A DNA stretch of 64,000 nt from Stenotrophomonas sp. MMGLT7 (GCF_021168555.1 NZ_JAJOZS010000002.1:124001-188000); one strand, 5' to 3'. Positions 17,770 through 29,471 are shown, counted from the first letter of the stretch. Numbers and translations are program-made. The notes: generated from the letters alone by a model not told the origin.

Positions 17770-17785
17770 GCCTAGAAGAGCCCAG

Positions 17786-17815
17786 AAAAGAGGCCCGCCA
17801 TGGCGGGCCTCTTTC
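17786..17815 (-). terminator. clpB terminator
   Basis: Perfect palindrome AAAGAGGCCCGCCA/TGGCGGGCCTCTTT 26 bases after the clpB stop, followed on the minus strand by a T-run. Confidence 0.85.
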
Positions 17816-17840
17816 GGTTTCCGGCACCGGGATTGCCGGC

Positions 17841-20426
<2,586 letters not shown>

Positions 20427-20477
20427 GGGTTGAATCCTCGAATCAAAGTCCGGCGACGGCCGGCGGGTCTGCCTTTC

Positions 20478-20505
20478 AGATGGGCGCGCCCCGGCTTGTT
20501 TCAAG
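20478..20505 (-). promoter_or_regulatory. Sigma-32 heat-shock promoter of clpB
   Basis: On the minus strand CTTGAA (20505-20500), 14 bases, then GCCCATCT (20485-20478). This agrees with the heat-shock consensus CTTGAA-N13-17-CCCCATNT. The start codon follows about 52 bases later. Confidence 0.85.
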
Positions 20506-20629
20506 GCCAACTGAGACGAGGAAACAGGCCAAGACAGCCCTTCCAACGCCGCCCAGCCTAGCCGGGGACCGGCGCAGGCGGCGTGACGGCGCCATCACCG
20601 CACCTGATCAGCGATAACCGTCAGTTCTC

Positions 20630-20713
20630 CGTCGTCCCCGCGAAGGCGGGGACCCGGCGACTTGAGCCGGTGCCGCGGTAAGGCACTGGGCCCCCGCCTT
20701 CGCGGGGACGACG
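20630..20713. repeat. Repeat type B
   Basis: Palindromic element with GTCGTCCCCGCGAAGGCGGG at one end and its inverse at the other, 40 bases from the end of the alpha/beta hydrolase gene. It occupies most of the spacer to the clpB promoter region. Confidence 0.85.
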
Positions 20714-20753
20714 GGTAGGAGTGCGGCAGGGCTGACAGTTGCCGCCGATCAGG

Positions 20754-21725
20754 TCACCGCACGGCATCGCCAGCCGACGGGTCTGCCTGCAGGAACGGCA
20801 GCAACACCTGCAGGAACGCCTGCGGCTGCTCGATGGCCGGCGCATGGCCGGCATCGTCGACCAGCGCCAGCCGTGCCCCGGGGATCCATTCGGCGAAATC
20901 GCGGCCGTTGGCCAGCGGCACCAGCCGGTCCTGCGCGCCCCAAAAGACCAGCACCGGCAGCTCCAGCCCGGCCAGCGCCGGGCGGTCGAGGAACACCGTA
21001 TCGTCCCCGCCCAGGTTCTTCCAGAAGCTGTCCTGGGTGCACTGCGCGCCCTCGGCCAGGCGTGCGCGGAAGGCCTGCTCGGCCACCTCGGCGGTGACGA
21101 TGCCCGGATCGTGGAAGACGAACCGCGACAGCCCTTCGCGCACCGAATCGCGCGACAGCACCGGCAGCACCGCGTCGCGGCCGGCCTGGCCCGTCACCGG
21201 CTTCATCGACGGATGGCCGGCGGCATCGACCAGCACCAGCCGCTGCGGCAGCGGGTATCCCGCCTGCCCCGCACGCACCGCGTACAGCCCGGCGATCCAG
21301 CCGCCCAGCGACTCGCCGGCCAGGTCGAAGCGGGTCACGCCGCGCTCGCGCAGGAACGCGCCGAGCATGTCCACCCAGGTAGCCGGGCCGTAGTTGATCA
21401 GCGGCTTGGCCGACGCGCCGAAGCCGAGCTGGTCCGGCGCCAGCACCCGGTAGTGCCTGGCCAGTTCCGGGATCACCGTGCCCCAGTCGAACCCGGCGCT
21501 GCTGCCCAGCCCGTGCAGCAGCACCAGCGTCGGCCCCTCGCCGACGTCGTAATAGCGGATGGTCTGCCCGTACACCTGCGTGGTCTGCATCTGCGGCAGG
21601 TCCGTCCACCACGGCGCGCGCACCGGCGAGGCGGCCTGCGCGATTCCGCCGGCCAGCAGCCACAGCGCTAACACCCACAGCATGTGCAGACGGCGCGGCG
21701 CCATCCCGATGCCGTCATGCGTCAT
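20754..21725 (-). CDS. Secreted or periplasmic alpha/beta hydrolase
   Basis: 323 aa. An N-terminal hydrophobic signal (MLWVLALWLLAGGIAQA) precedes an alpha/beta-hydrolase fold: LLHGLGSS oxyanion loop, nucleophile Ser in AGESLGGWIAG, acid Asp in FWGAQDRLVP and catalytic His in DDAGHAPAIEQP. All catalytic residues are present. The substrate is unknown; the fold resembles C-C hydrolases, epoxide hydrolases and esterases. Its ATG overlaps the TGA of the upstream NCS2-like permease (ATGA), suggesting the pair import and process a common compound; this is inference. Confidence 0.85.
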   Translation of the reverse strand: MTHDGIGMAPRRLHMLWVLALWLLAGGIAQAASPVRAPWWTDLPQMQTTQVYGQTIRYYDVGEGPTLVLLHGLGSSAGFDWGTVIPELARHYRVLAPDQLGFGASAKPLINYGPATWVDMLGAFLRERGVTRFDLAGESLGGWIAGLYAVRAGQAGYPLPQRLVLVDAAGHPSMKPVTGQAGRDAVLPVLSRDSVREGLSRFVFHDPGIVTAEVAEQAFRARLAEGAQCTQDSFWKNLGGDDTVFLDRPALAGLELPVLVFWGAQDRLVPLANGRDFAEWIPGARLALVDDAGHAPAIEQPQAFLQVLLPFLQADPSAGDAVR

Positions 21726-23341
21726 GTCCGCTCTCCCGTCGAGGGAACGTCGCCAGATGCCGGCGTGCGTTGCAGCGACAGCAGCCCCATCAACGCCGCC
21801 AGCGCCAGGTAGCCGCCGGCGAACTGCCAGCTGATGATCCGCGGCAGGCCCTCGAGCTGCCAGGGCAGATAGATGCCGCCGCGCGGATCGACCGAGTGGA
21901 CCAGGCCGAACAGGGTCAGCCCGGCAGCCACCAGCAGGAACCCCGCGGCGCGCCGCAGGCGGCCGTCGATCATCGCCGCCACCGCGGCAATCCACAGCAT
22001 CGCGGTGATGATGAAGCCGTTGCCCAGGGCGAAGATCACCGCCAGCTCCGGCAGGCCATGGCCGTCGAGCGCGGTGGTCATCTGCGCCAGCCTGTCCGGC
22101 GCGATCCAGCCCGGCGCCTTGATCGCCAGCAGGTAGGCCACCGATGGCAGGAACCCCAGCACCATCGCTCCGGCATGCTGCCTGGGCGTGGCCTGGAACG
22201 CCTGGGTGGTGATGTCGATGGCGACGTAGACGATGATCGGCGCCAGCACCGCCAGCGGCAGCCACTGCACCAGCCCGGAGATCACCCCGAGCATGCCGCC
22301 GATGCCGACGAACAGCCCGGTCAGCAGCGTGTAGCCGCTGCGCGCACCCATGTGCTTGTAGGCGGGCTGGCCGATGTACGGCGTGGTCTGGGCGACGCCG
22401 CCGCAGACGCCGGCCACCAGCGTGGCGAAGGCCTCCACCAGCAGGATGTCGCGGGTGCGGTAGTCGTCGCCGGCCGCGCGCGCGCTTTCGCTGACGTTGA
22501 TGCCGCCGACCACCATCAGCAGCCCGAACGGCAGCAGCAGCGGCAGGTACGGCACGGTGGCCGGCAGCCCTTCGACGAAGCCCAGGCTCGGCCACGGCAC
22601 CACCACCTGCGGCGGCGTCCACGCCGGCAGCGCGAAGCCCGGCGCGCCCAGGCCCAGCAGGCCCAGGCCGTAGTACAGCGCGGTGCCGACCACGAACACC
22701 ACCAGCACCGCCGGCAGCTTCACCGGCAGCCGGCCCTTGGCGATCAGCACGTACAGCAGCAGGCCCAGCGTGACCAGGCCGACGACCGGCGAGCGCAGCG
22801 CCTCCACCAGCGGCAGGAAACCCATCAGCACCAGCGCGATGCCGGCGATCGAGCCCAGCAGCGCGGCGCGCGGCAGCGCCCGCGTCACCGCCTCGCCGAA
22901 GAACGACAGCACCAGCTTGAGCACGCCCATCACCACCAGCGAGGCCATGCCCAGCTTCCAGGTCGCCAGCGCCGCCGCGTGCGGCTCCAGCCCCTGTGCC
23001 TTGAACGCGAGGAACGCCGGGCCCAGCACCAGCAGCGCCATGCCGATGCTGGTGGGCGCGTCCAGCCCCAGCGGCATCGCGGTGACGTCCTCGCGCCCCG
23101 TGCGCGCGGCCAGCCGCCGCGCCATCAGGGTGTACAGCAGGTTGCCGACCAGCACGCCCAGCGCGGTGCCGGGGAACATGCGCCCGAACACGACATCGGC
23201 GGGGAACTGGAACATCCCCACCAGCGCCATGGCGATGAAGCCGAGGATCGACAGGTTGTCGACGACCAGGCCGAAGAAGCCGTTGAGATCGCCGGCGACG
23301 AACCAGCGCGGGCGTGACGGGGCAGCGGACGGGATAGGCAT
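21722..23341 (-). CDS. NCS2-like nucleobase/xanthine-uracil permease family protein
   Basis: 539 aa, about 12-14 membrane helices. It opens with GDLNGFFGLVVDNLSILGFIAM and has an internal GGINVSESARAAGDDYRTRDIL segment, as in the branch of the xanthine/uracil permease superfamily annotated as permease or regulator proteins. It is longer than classical UraA. Translationally coupled to the alpha/beta hydrolase. The transported molecule cannot be told from the sequence. Confidence 0.75.
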   Translation of the reverse strand: MPIPSAAPSRPRWFVAGDLNGFFGLVVDNLSILGFIAMALVGMFQFPADVVFGRMFPGTALGVLVGNLLYTLMARRLAARTGREDVTAMPLGLDAPTSIGMALLVLGPAFLAFKAQGLEPHAAALATWKLGMASLVVMGVLKLVLSFFGEAVTRALPRAALLGSIAGIALVLMGFLPLVEALRSPVVGLVTLGLLLYVLIAKGRLPVKLPAVLVVFVVGTALYYGLGLLGLGAPGFALPAWTPPQVVVPWPSLGFVEGLPATVPYLPLLLPFGLLMVVGGINVSESARAAGDDYRTRDILLVEAFATLVAGVCGGVAQTTPYIGQPAYKHMGARSGYTLLTGLFVGIGGMLGVISGLVQWLPLAVLAPIIVYVAIDITTQAFQATPRQHAGAMVLGFLPSVAYLLAIKAPGWIAPDRLAQMTTALDGHGLPELAVIFALGNGFIITAMLWIAAVAAMIDGRLRRAAGFLLVAAGLTLFGLVHSVDPRGGIYLPWQLEGLPRIISWQFAGGYLALAALMGLLSLQRTPASGDVPSTGERT

Positions 23342-23498
23342 GCGCGAGGAGTGAGCGGGGGAGAGGCCGATGTTAGGCCGGCCAGATGCCGCTGCCTATC
23401 CATCCCTGCCCCGGCGCCGCATGCCCGCGTGTGCAGGCGCCCGAGATCGAATCGATCACGGCAGCGCAATGGCACCTGCAACTGCGGCGCCTGTAACC

Positions 23499-23566
23499 GC
23501 AGGAGCGACTTCAGGCGCGATGGGGACTTCCCGGTGAAGCGTCATCGCGACTGAAGTCGCTCCTAC
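23499..23566. repeat. REP palindrome, type A (slightly degenerate)
   Basis: Copy between poxB and the permease gene; the left arm differs at a few bases (GCAGGAGCGACTTCAGGCGC). A short extra CTCC-TAC-like arm follows at 23567-23580. Confidence 0.85.
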
Positions 23567-23612
23567 AGTAGCTCCTGCAGCTCGCTTCCATGCATTCCCG
23601 CACCCGCCAGGA

Positions 23613-25331
23613 TCACTTCTTCAGGAAGTTGTCCACCAGCAGGTCCTTGACGTCGCCGGCGCGGCCGCCGAGCAGTGCCTTGGCCGCGTACAGCGCGGTG
23701 CCGGCCACCTGCGAGAACTCCACCTCCGGCGGCATCACCAGTTCGGTCGGGCTGGTGTGCACGTCGAGCAGCGCCGGGCCCGGCTGGGCCAGGAAGTCAC
23801 GCACCGCCGCCTCCAGCTCCTCCGAGCGGGTGACCGTGCGGCCGTGGAAGCCGATCACCTCGGCCAGGCGGCCGAAGTCCGGGTTGAGCAGGTCGGTGTA
23901 GTTGTCCAGCAGGCCCTCGACCTTCTGCTCCAGCTCGACGAAATTCAGCGAGCTGTTGTTGAACACCACCACCTTGATCGGCAGCTTCTCCTGCACCGCG
24001 GTCAGCAGGTCGCCCAGCAGCATCGCCAGGCCGCCGTCGCCGGACAGCGAGATCACCTGCCGGCCGGGGAACGCCTTCTGCAATCCCAGCGCCTGCGGCA
24101 TCGCGTTGGCCATCGTGCCGTGCAGCAGGCTGGTGAGGGTGCGGCGGCGGCCGTTGCTATGGATGTGGCGCAGCACCCACACCATCGGCGAACCGCCGTC
24201 GGCGGTGAACAGCGCATCGTCGGCGGCGTGGCGGTCGAGCAGCGCGGTCAGGTGCTGCGGGTGGATCAGCTCGCCCTCGCCGGGCTGTTCCTCCTTGGCG
24301 CGCTTTTCCATCGCCTTGTCGCGGTGCTTGATGCATTCGTCGAGGAACGTGGTGTCCTCGCGCCCGGCCAGCAGCGGCAGCAGCGCCTGCAGCGTCGGCA
24401 CGATGTCGCCGACCACGCCCAGCTCGACCGGATGGCGGCGGCCCAGATGGCTGCCGTCGCGATCGACCTGGATGATCGTCGCCTTGTCCGGGTAGTACTG
24501 GCCCCAGGCGAAGTCCGCGCCGAGCAGCAGCAGCGTGTCGCAGGCCATCAGCGTGTGGAAGCCGGACTCGATGCCGAAGATCCCGGTCATGCCCATGTTG
24601 TACGGGTTGTCGTGCTCGACGAAATCCTTGGCGCGCGAGGTGTGCGCCACCGGCGCCTTGAGCCTGGCCGCCAGTTGCACCAGCAGGTCGTGCGCGTGCT
24701 CGCAACCGGCGCCGGCGTAGATGCCGATCTTGCCGGCCTTGCCCAGCAGCTCGGCGATGCGCTGCAGTTCGGCATCGGACGGACGCAGCACCGGCTGCGC
24801 GTAGTGCACCGAGAACGGCACGTCGTGCTTGACCTCGGCGCGGCTGATGTCCGCCGGCAGGATCACCACCGCCACGCCGCGGCGGCTGATGGCCGCCTGG
24901 CAGGCCAGCGCCACCACGCGACGCGCCTGCTCGGGGCTGTACACCTGCTCGCAGAACACGCTGCAGCTGGAGTACACCGCCTTGAAGTCCACCTCCTGCG
25001 GGAACTCCATGCCCAGCTCCGGCGTCACCACCTGGCTGGCGATCAGCACCATCGGCGCGCGGTTGCGGTTGCTCTCGAATACGCCGTTGATGAAGTGCAG
25101 CCCGCCCGGCCCGCAGGACCCGGCGCAGGCGGTGAGGTTGCCGCCGATCAGCGAATCGGCGCCGGCGGCGAAGGCGGCCACCTCCTCGTGGCGCACGTGG
25201 ACCCACTCGATCTCGCTCTTGTGGATGGCGTCGGTGACGTGGTTCAGGGTATCGCCGACGATGCCGTAGCAGTGCTTGACGCCCGCGGCCTGCAGGGTTT
25301 CGACGACGATCTCGGCAACGCGCTTGGCCAT
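23613..25331 (-). CDS. poxB: Pyruvate dehydrogenase (quinone) / pyruvate oxidase, ThDP-dependent
   Basis: 572 aa, the same length as E. coli PoxB. The N-terminal ThDP PYR domain has the catalytic Glu in RHEEVAAFAA. The FAD-binding middle domain is followed by a PP domain with SGDGGLAMLLGDLLTAVQEKLPIKVVVFNN-type GDG...N motif. The enzyme decarboxylates pyruvate to acetate and CO2, passing electrons to ubiquinone at the membrane. The C-terminus ends LLVDNFLKK, consistent with a short amphipathic lipid-binding tail. Monocistronic by context. Confidence 0.92.
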   Translation of the reverse strand: MAKRVAEIVVETLQAAGVKHCYGIVGDTLNHVTDAIHKSEIEWVHVRHEEVAAFAAGADSLIGGNLTACAGSCGPGGLHFINGVFESNRNRAPMVLIASQVVTPELGMEFPQEVDFKAVYSSCSVFCEQVYSPEQARRVVALACQAAISRRGVAVVILPADISRAEVKHDVPFSVHYAQPVLRPSDAELQRIAELLGKAGKIGIYAGAGCEHAHDLLVQLAARLKAPVAHTSRAKDFVEHDNPYNMGMTGIFGIESGFHTLMACDTLLLLGADFAWGQYYPDKATIIQVDRDGSHLGRRHPVELGVVGDIVPTLQALLPLLAGREDTTFLDECIKHRDKAMEKRAKEEQPGEGELIHPQHLTALLDRHAADDALFTADGGSPMVWVLRHIHSNGRRRTLTSLLHGTMANAMPQALGLQKAFPGRQVISLSGDGGLAMLLGDLLTAVQEKLPIKVVVFNNSSLNFVELEQKVEGLLDNYTDLLNPDFGRLAEVIGFHGRTVTRSEELEAAVRDFLAQPGPALLDVHTSPTELVMPPEVEFSQVAGTALYAAKALLGGRAGDVKDLLVDNFLKK

Positions 25332-25836
25332 GGTGGATTCCCGTTGTGCAATGCACCGCAGGCTAGGCGCCGGCGGGTAAGCAGCGTGTCCAGGCCAGGT
25401 GAGGCGCGTGTTCACACCTCCCGCAGTGGCTTGATGTTCGTCGTCCCCGCGAAGGCGCACTAGCGTCCGGAGAAGTCTTCCCGCTTCGTCGGCGACGGCT
25501 TGCGGCAACGCTGATGCGACGCCGCTTGGCGAAGACGGAGCCTGGATCGTAGCGACGGCATCCGGGCACTCGTCTTCCCCGCGGCTTTCCACAGCCGCAT
25601 GGCTGTCAGGAGGGGACCCAAGGTGGAGCTAACGGGAGATTCCGTAGCTGATTGATTTCATCGCGGGAGTCGCTGGGTCCCCGCTTTCGCGGGGACGACG
25701 AGTCCAACTCTTCGAACGTGAGTCACTCGGTTTCAGCTGGCAGCCGTCCGATCCCGAGTTTTCTCTGGACGGTAGTGCGCCTTCGCGGGGACGACCAGAT
25801 CTTGGCGGACAGGCCACTATGGCCCGCTCCGCCGGC
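25332..25836. other. Intergenic region with a composite inverted-repeat element
   Basis: No gene seen. Bases 25440-25462 and 25773-25795 are a perfect 23-bp inverted repeat (type B half-sites, GTCGTCCCCGCGAAGGCGCA...), bounding about 356 bp. A third type B half lies inside at about 25676-25700. The interior has no convincing open frame. Confidence 0.75.
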
Positions 25837-27141
25837 TCACGCCGCCGGCAGCACGATCCGCGCCCGCACGCCCGGTCCGTCCTCGCGCGCCAGCAGTTCG
25901 AGACTGCCGCCCTGCGCCTCCACGATCTGCCGCGACAGCACCAGGCCGATGCCTGCGCCTCCCGGCTTGGTGGTGAAGAACGGCACGAACAGGTTGCCGC
26001 TGTCCGGCAGGCCCGGGCCGCGGTCGCCGATCTCGATCGTCACCCGACCATCGCGCTCGCTCCAGCCCAGCTCCACCGGCGCGTCGCCGCCGGCCTCCAG
26101 TCCGTTGCGCAGCAGGTTGATGAGCACCTGCCCGAGTTGGTCCGCATCGGCGCGGACCTCGACGTCCACGGCGGTGGTGACCTGTACCCGCGCCGGCTCG
26201 AACAGCCGCACCGCATCGCGGCACAGCGGCGCCAGCGCGACCGGCCGCGGCTGCGGCGCCGGCAACCGCGCCAGCCGCGCGTAGCCGCCGATGAAACGCT
26301 GCAGCGCCGCGCTGCGCTGCTCGATCAGGCGCAGGCCGTCGCCCAGGTCCTGCAGCCGCTCGTCGTCGACGGCCGTGCCCGCCGCCGGCAGCAGCCGGCC
26401 CAGGGTGTCGGCCATCGAGGCGATCGGCGCCAGCGAGTTGTTGATCTCGTGGCCGAGTACCCTCAGCAGGCGCCGGAAGGCCTGGGCCTCCTCCTCGCGC
26501 AGGGCCCGTTCCATCGGCTGAAGCACCAGCAGCCGGCCGGCCTGGCTGCGGCTGCGCAGCGCGGCATGGCCGACCTGCCAGCGCCCGTGGCGGCCGGCGA
26601 ACGCATGCGCCTGGATGCTGCCGTCGGGCAGCTCGAACAACGACGCAAGCCCCAGCTCGCCGGCGCTGCGCCCCAGCAGTTGCGTCGCCGGCCGCGCCAG
26701 CAGGCGCTCGCCGGCCGGATTGACCAGGCGCAGGCGCCCGTCCTGCTCGAAGGCGAACACCGCCCCGTCCAGTGCGGCCAGGGTCTTGCCGAGCAACTGC
26801 AGGCTTTCCTGCTGGGCGCGCTGCTCGTCCTGCAGGTGCGAGGCCAGCGCGTTGAAGCGCGCCGCCAACGGCGCCATGGCATCGTCGCGCACCGCGCTGC
26901 GCACGGCGAGATCGCCTTCGCGCAGGGCATCGAGCAGGTTGCCCAGGGTATGCAGGTGGCCGCGGTCGTGGCGCCGCGCATGGCGCAACGCCACCGCGGT
27001 CAGCCCGAGCACCAGCACGAACAGGACGCCGGCCGCCGCCGGCCGCGGCGTGCCGGCGAGCAGCACCAGTGCCAGCGCGACCAACGCCGGCAGCAGCGGC
27101 AGCGCCTGGCGCAGTGGCAGGCCCCCGCCCCACTGGCTCAT
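25837..27141 (-). CDS. Sensor histidine kinase, NtrY-like, of the export system
   Basis: 434 aa. Two membrane segments at the N-terminus have almost no periplasmic loop between them (residues ~12-55), so the signal is likely read in or near the membrane. A HAMP-like linker, a PAS domain (about 115-200) and the phosphoacceptor His231 in LGHEINNSLAPI follow. The ATPase domain has NLLRNGLEA, GDRGPGLP and GAGIGLVLSRQI. The ATG overlaps the response regulator's TGA by 4 bases. It should phosphorylate that regulator and thereby control the ABC exporter upstream. Confidence 0.9.
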   Translation of the reverse strand: MSQWGGGLPLRQALPLLPALVALALVLLAGTPRPAAAGVLFVLVLGLTAVALRHARRHDRGHLHTLGNLLDALREGDLAVRSAVRDDAMAPLAARFNALASHLQDEQRAQQESLQLLGKTLAALDGAVFAFEQDGRLRLVNPAGERLLARPATQLLGRSAGELGLASLFELPDGSIQAHAFAGRHGRWQVGHAALRSRSQAGRLLVLQPMERALREEEAQAFRRLLRVLGHEINNSLAPIASMADTLGRLLPAAGTAVDDERLQDLGDGLRLIEQRSAALQRFIGGYARLARLPAPQPRPVALAPLCRDAVRLFEPARVQVTTAVDVEVRADADQLGQVLINLLRNGLEAGGDAPVELGWSERDGRVTIEIGDRGPGLPDSGNLFVPFFTTKPGGAGIGLVLSRQIVEAQGGSLELLAREDGPGVRARIVLPAA

Positions 27142-28568
27142 CGCTGCGAGTCCCTGGCGATCGGCCGCACATCCACGTGCGCGGATTCATCGCTGCGGAT
27201 GCCGTGTTTTTCCAGGCGCCGGTACAGGCTCTGGCGGGTGAGGCCGAGTTGGTCGGCGGTGCGCTGCAGGTGGCCGCGATTGCGGGCCAGGGCCTGCCGC
27301 AGCAGCAGTGCCTCGGCCTCGTCCAGGGTGAGCCGGTCGAATGCCGGGGCCGGGCGCGGCATGCCATCGTGCAGGCGCAGGTCCCCGGCACCGACCCGCT
27401 CGGCGCGCGTCAGCAGCGCGGCGCGCTCCATCACGTGCGCCAGCTCGCGCACGTTGCCGGGCCAGGCATAGGCGCGCAGCGCCGCCTCGGCATCGGCGGC
27501 CAGCGTGAGCGCCGGGCGCCGGTAGCGCTGGCCGGCCTGGGCCAGGTAGTGGTGCGCCAGCGGCAGGATGTCCTCGTCGCGCTCGCGCAGCGGCGGCACC
27601 CGCGCGACGAAGGTGTTGAGGCGGTACAGCAGGTCCTGGCGGAAGCGGCCGGCGGCGACCTCGGCCGCCAGGTCGGCATTGGTCGCGGCGACCACGCGCA
27701 CGTCCACGCGCTGGGTACGCGAGGCACCGACCCGCTCGAACTCGCCGCTTTCCAGCGTGCGCAGCAGCTTGGGCTGCTGCTCCAGCGGCAGGTTGCCGAT
27801 CTCGTCCAGGAACAGGGTGCCGCCGTCGGCCACCTCGAAACGCCCGGCGCGGTCCTGGCGCGCATCGGTGAAGGCGCCGCGCACGTGGCCGAACAGCTCG
27901 GCCTCGAACAGGCTCGGCGGCAGCCCGCCGACATCGACCTTGACGAACGGCTTGTCGCGCCGCGCCGACCAGCGGTGCACATGCCGGGCGATCAGGCTCT
28001 TGCCGGTGCCGTTCTCGCCGAGCAGCAGGAGCCCGGCATCGCTGTCGGCGATGCGCGCCAGGTCCTCCACCAGCGCGCGCATTGGCGCGGAGACGGCGAT
28101 GAAGCCGCCCTCGCCCTGCTCCAGCGCCAGCGCCTGCGCCGCCGCCAGGTGCGCCAGGTCGCGGCCGCGGCGGTCCAGCTCGATGCGCGCCTGCAACACG
28201 GCAAGCACGCGCTCGTTCTGCCAGGGCTTCTCGATGAAGTCGGCCGCGCCGCGGCGCATCGCCTCCACCGCCAGGCCGACGCTGGCCCAAGCGGTCATCG
28301 CGACCACCGGCAACCCCGGCCACTGCGCGGCGATCGCCTCGATCAACGCCAGCCCCTCGCCGCCGGAGGTGGTGTCGGCGCGGTAGTTCATGTCGACGAT
28401 GACCGCGGCGAAGGTATCCCCGCGCAGGCAGCCGAGCGCCACCTCCGGCGACTCCGCGCCGACCATGCCGTAACCGGCACTCTTGAGCAGCAGGCGCAGC
28501 GCCTCGCGCACGTCGGCCTGGTCGTCGACGACGAGGATGCGCAAAACGGTCTGCACGGACGTTTTCAT
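27138..28568 (-). CDS. NtrC-type sigma-54-dependent response regulator
   Basis: 476 aa. The receiver domain has VVDDQ and phosphoacceptor Asp59. The AAA+ domain has Walker A GENGTGKS, and the sigma-54 contact loop reads GAFTDA (about 231-236) instead of GAFTGA. Walker B is FLDEIG; a Fis-type helix-turn-helix ends at EKHGIR. The last 18 residues (SDESAHVDVRPIARDSQR) are encoded by a diverged 49-bp hairpin repeat and go beyond the family fold. Sigma-54 promoters at both ends of the exporter locus are its likely targets. Confidence 0.92.
   Translation of the reverse strand: MKTSVQTVLRILVVDDQADVREALRLLLKSAGYGMVGAESPEVALGCLRGDTFAAVIVDMNYRADTTSGGEGLALIEAIAAQWPGLPVVAMTAWASVGLAVEAMRRGAADFIEKPWQNERVLAVLQARIELDRRGRDLAHLAAAQALALEQGEGGFIAVSAPMRALVEDLARIADSDAGLLLLGENGTGKSLIARHVHRWSARRDKPFVKVDVGGLPPSLFEAELFGHVRGAFTDARQDRAGRFEVADGGTLFLDEIGNLPLEQQPKLLRTLESGEFERVGASRTQRVDVRVVAATNADLAAEVAAGRFRQDLLYRLNTFVARVPPLRERDEDILPLAHHYLAQAGQRYRRPALTLAADAEAALRAYAWPGNVRELAHVMERAALLTRAERVGAGDLRLHDGMPRPAPAFDRLTLDEAEALLLRQALARNRGHLQRTADQLGLTRQSLYRRLEKHGIRSDESAHVDVRPIARDSQR
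27146..27195. repeat. Diverged 49-bp repeat inside the response-regulator gene end
   Basis: GCGAGTCCCTggcgatcggc followed by CGCACATCCACGTGCGCGG and ATTCATCG aligns along its whole length with the three tandem units at 12855-12998 (minus-strand reading GCGAGTCCCTCGCAAGAGCC, then CGCACATCCGTGTGCGGGG, ATTCAA). It includes the regulator's last codons and ends 5 bases from the kinase start. Confidence 0.75.
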
Positions 28569-28610
28569 GCCCGCGAGTCTAACGGTCTGCCAGCCCGGCC
28601 GACCCGGGCT

Positions 28611-29369
28611 TCATGATGCATCTACCAGGCTTGCTCCGCCTTCGGGCAGGCTCTGCATGACGTTGTCCTGGTTGTCCAGGAACTGCAGCGCTGGAACTCC
28701 CTCGCGCGTCACCGTCATCATGATGCGCGGCTTGCCGCCCGCATCCGCCAGGACCAGCGCCGAAGCATCGCCACGGGTGCGGCCCACGAACAGCCACTGG
28801 GTCTGGCGGCCGCCGGCGTCCTTCCAGCGCTGTGGCAGCACGGCCTTCTGCGGGCCTTCCGGCGCGTGCTGATACTGCCGGTACCGATCGTCATAGTCAC
28901 GAAAGAACCCACGGTCGTAGACCGACAGGCCGGTCTCCATGAAACCGTTGTCCTGGTAATGGTGCACGGCCAGTTGCGGGTCGCCGCCGAACCGCTCCAT
29001 CGAGAAATGCACGCCGCCGCCAGGCTTGCCACTGGCGTCGAGCTTGCCGTCGTAGATCAGCCCACCCACTTCGTCGCCAACGCCGTTGTAGAAAACGATG
29101 CCCGGCATTCTCGGCTGCTCGCCGGGAAGCGAATTGCCATTGACGATGGCATCGGCTGTGCGGCCGCGCGCGGCCAGCACCATGGACCTGGAGCCGTCAT
29201 CGGCGACGACGTTGATCCGCCCGACGTCGATCTCCAAGAAAACCGCCCGGCCCTTCGGCACCTTCGCCCCTGACAGCAGGACCACGACCGCCACGAGACA
29301 GGCTATGGCCAGCCCTGCTTTGAGCAGGCGATTGTGCCTGCGCAATTCGTTGACTTCATCGATCGACAT
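28611..29369 (-). CDS. Membrane-anchored protein of unknown function in the export operon
   Basis: 252 aa. A cytoplasmic N-terminus with a short polar helix (IDEVNELRRHNRLLKAG) precedes one membrane helix (about 19-36). The outer domain has a repetitive beta-like pattern: EIDVGRINVVADDGSRSMVLAARG, PGIVFYNGVGDEVGGLIYDG, FVGRTRGDASALVLADAGGKPRIMM. I recognise similar conserved hypothetical proteins but no function. ATG at 29369 with AGGTGAG upstream. It lies 102 bases after the permease and 42 before the response regulator, so it may be a signal-sensing or accessory part of the exporter. Confidence 0.7.
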   Translation of the reverse strand: MSIDEVNELRRHNRLLKAGLAIACLVAVVVLLSGAKVPKGRAVFLEIDVGRINVVADDGSRSMVLAARGRTADAIVNGNSLPGEQPRMPGIVFYNGVGDEVGGLIYDGKLDASGKPGGGVHFSMERFGGDPQLAVHHYQDNGFMETGLSVYDRGFFRDYDDRYRQYQHAPEGPQKAVLPQRWKDAGGRQTQWLFVGRTRGDASALVLADAGGKPRIMMTVTREGVPALQFLDNQDNVMQSLPEGGASLVDAS

Positions 29370-29471
29370 CGGCTCACCTACCCGGCACTGATAGTGCACG
29401 TTCGATTTCTTCGAGGATGGCGCAAACATCTACCGGACGGACACGTGCAGGCCATGTCGGCATCGATGCGC

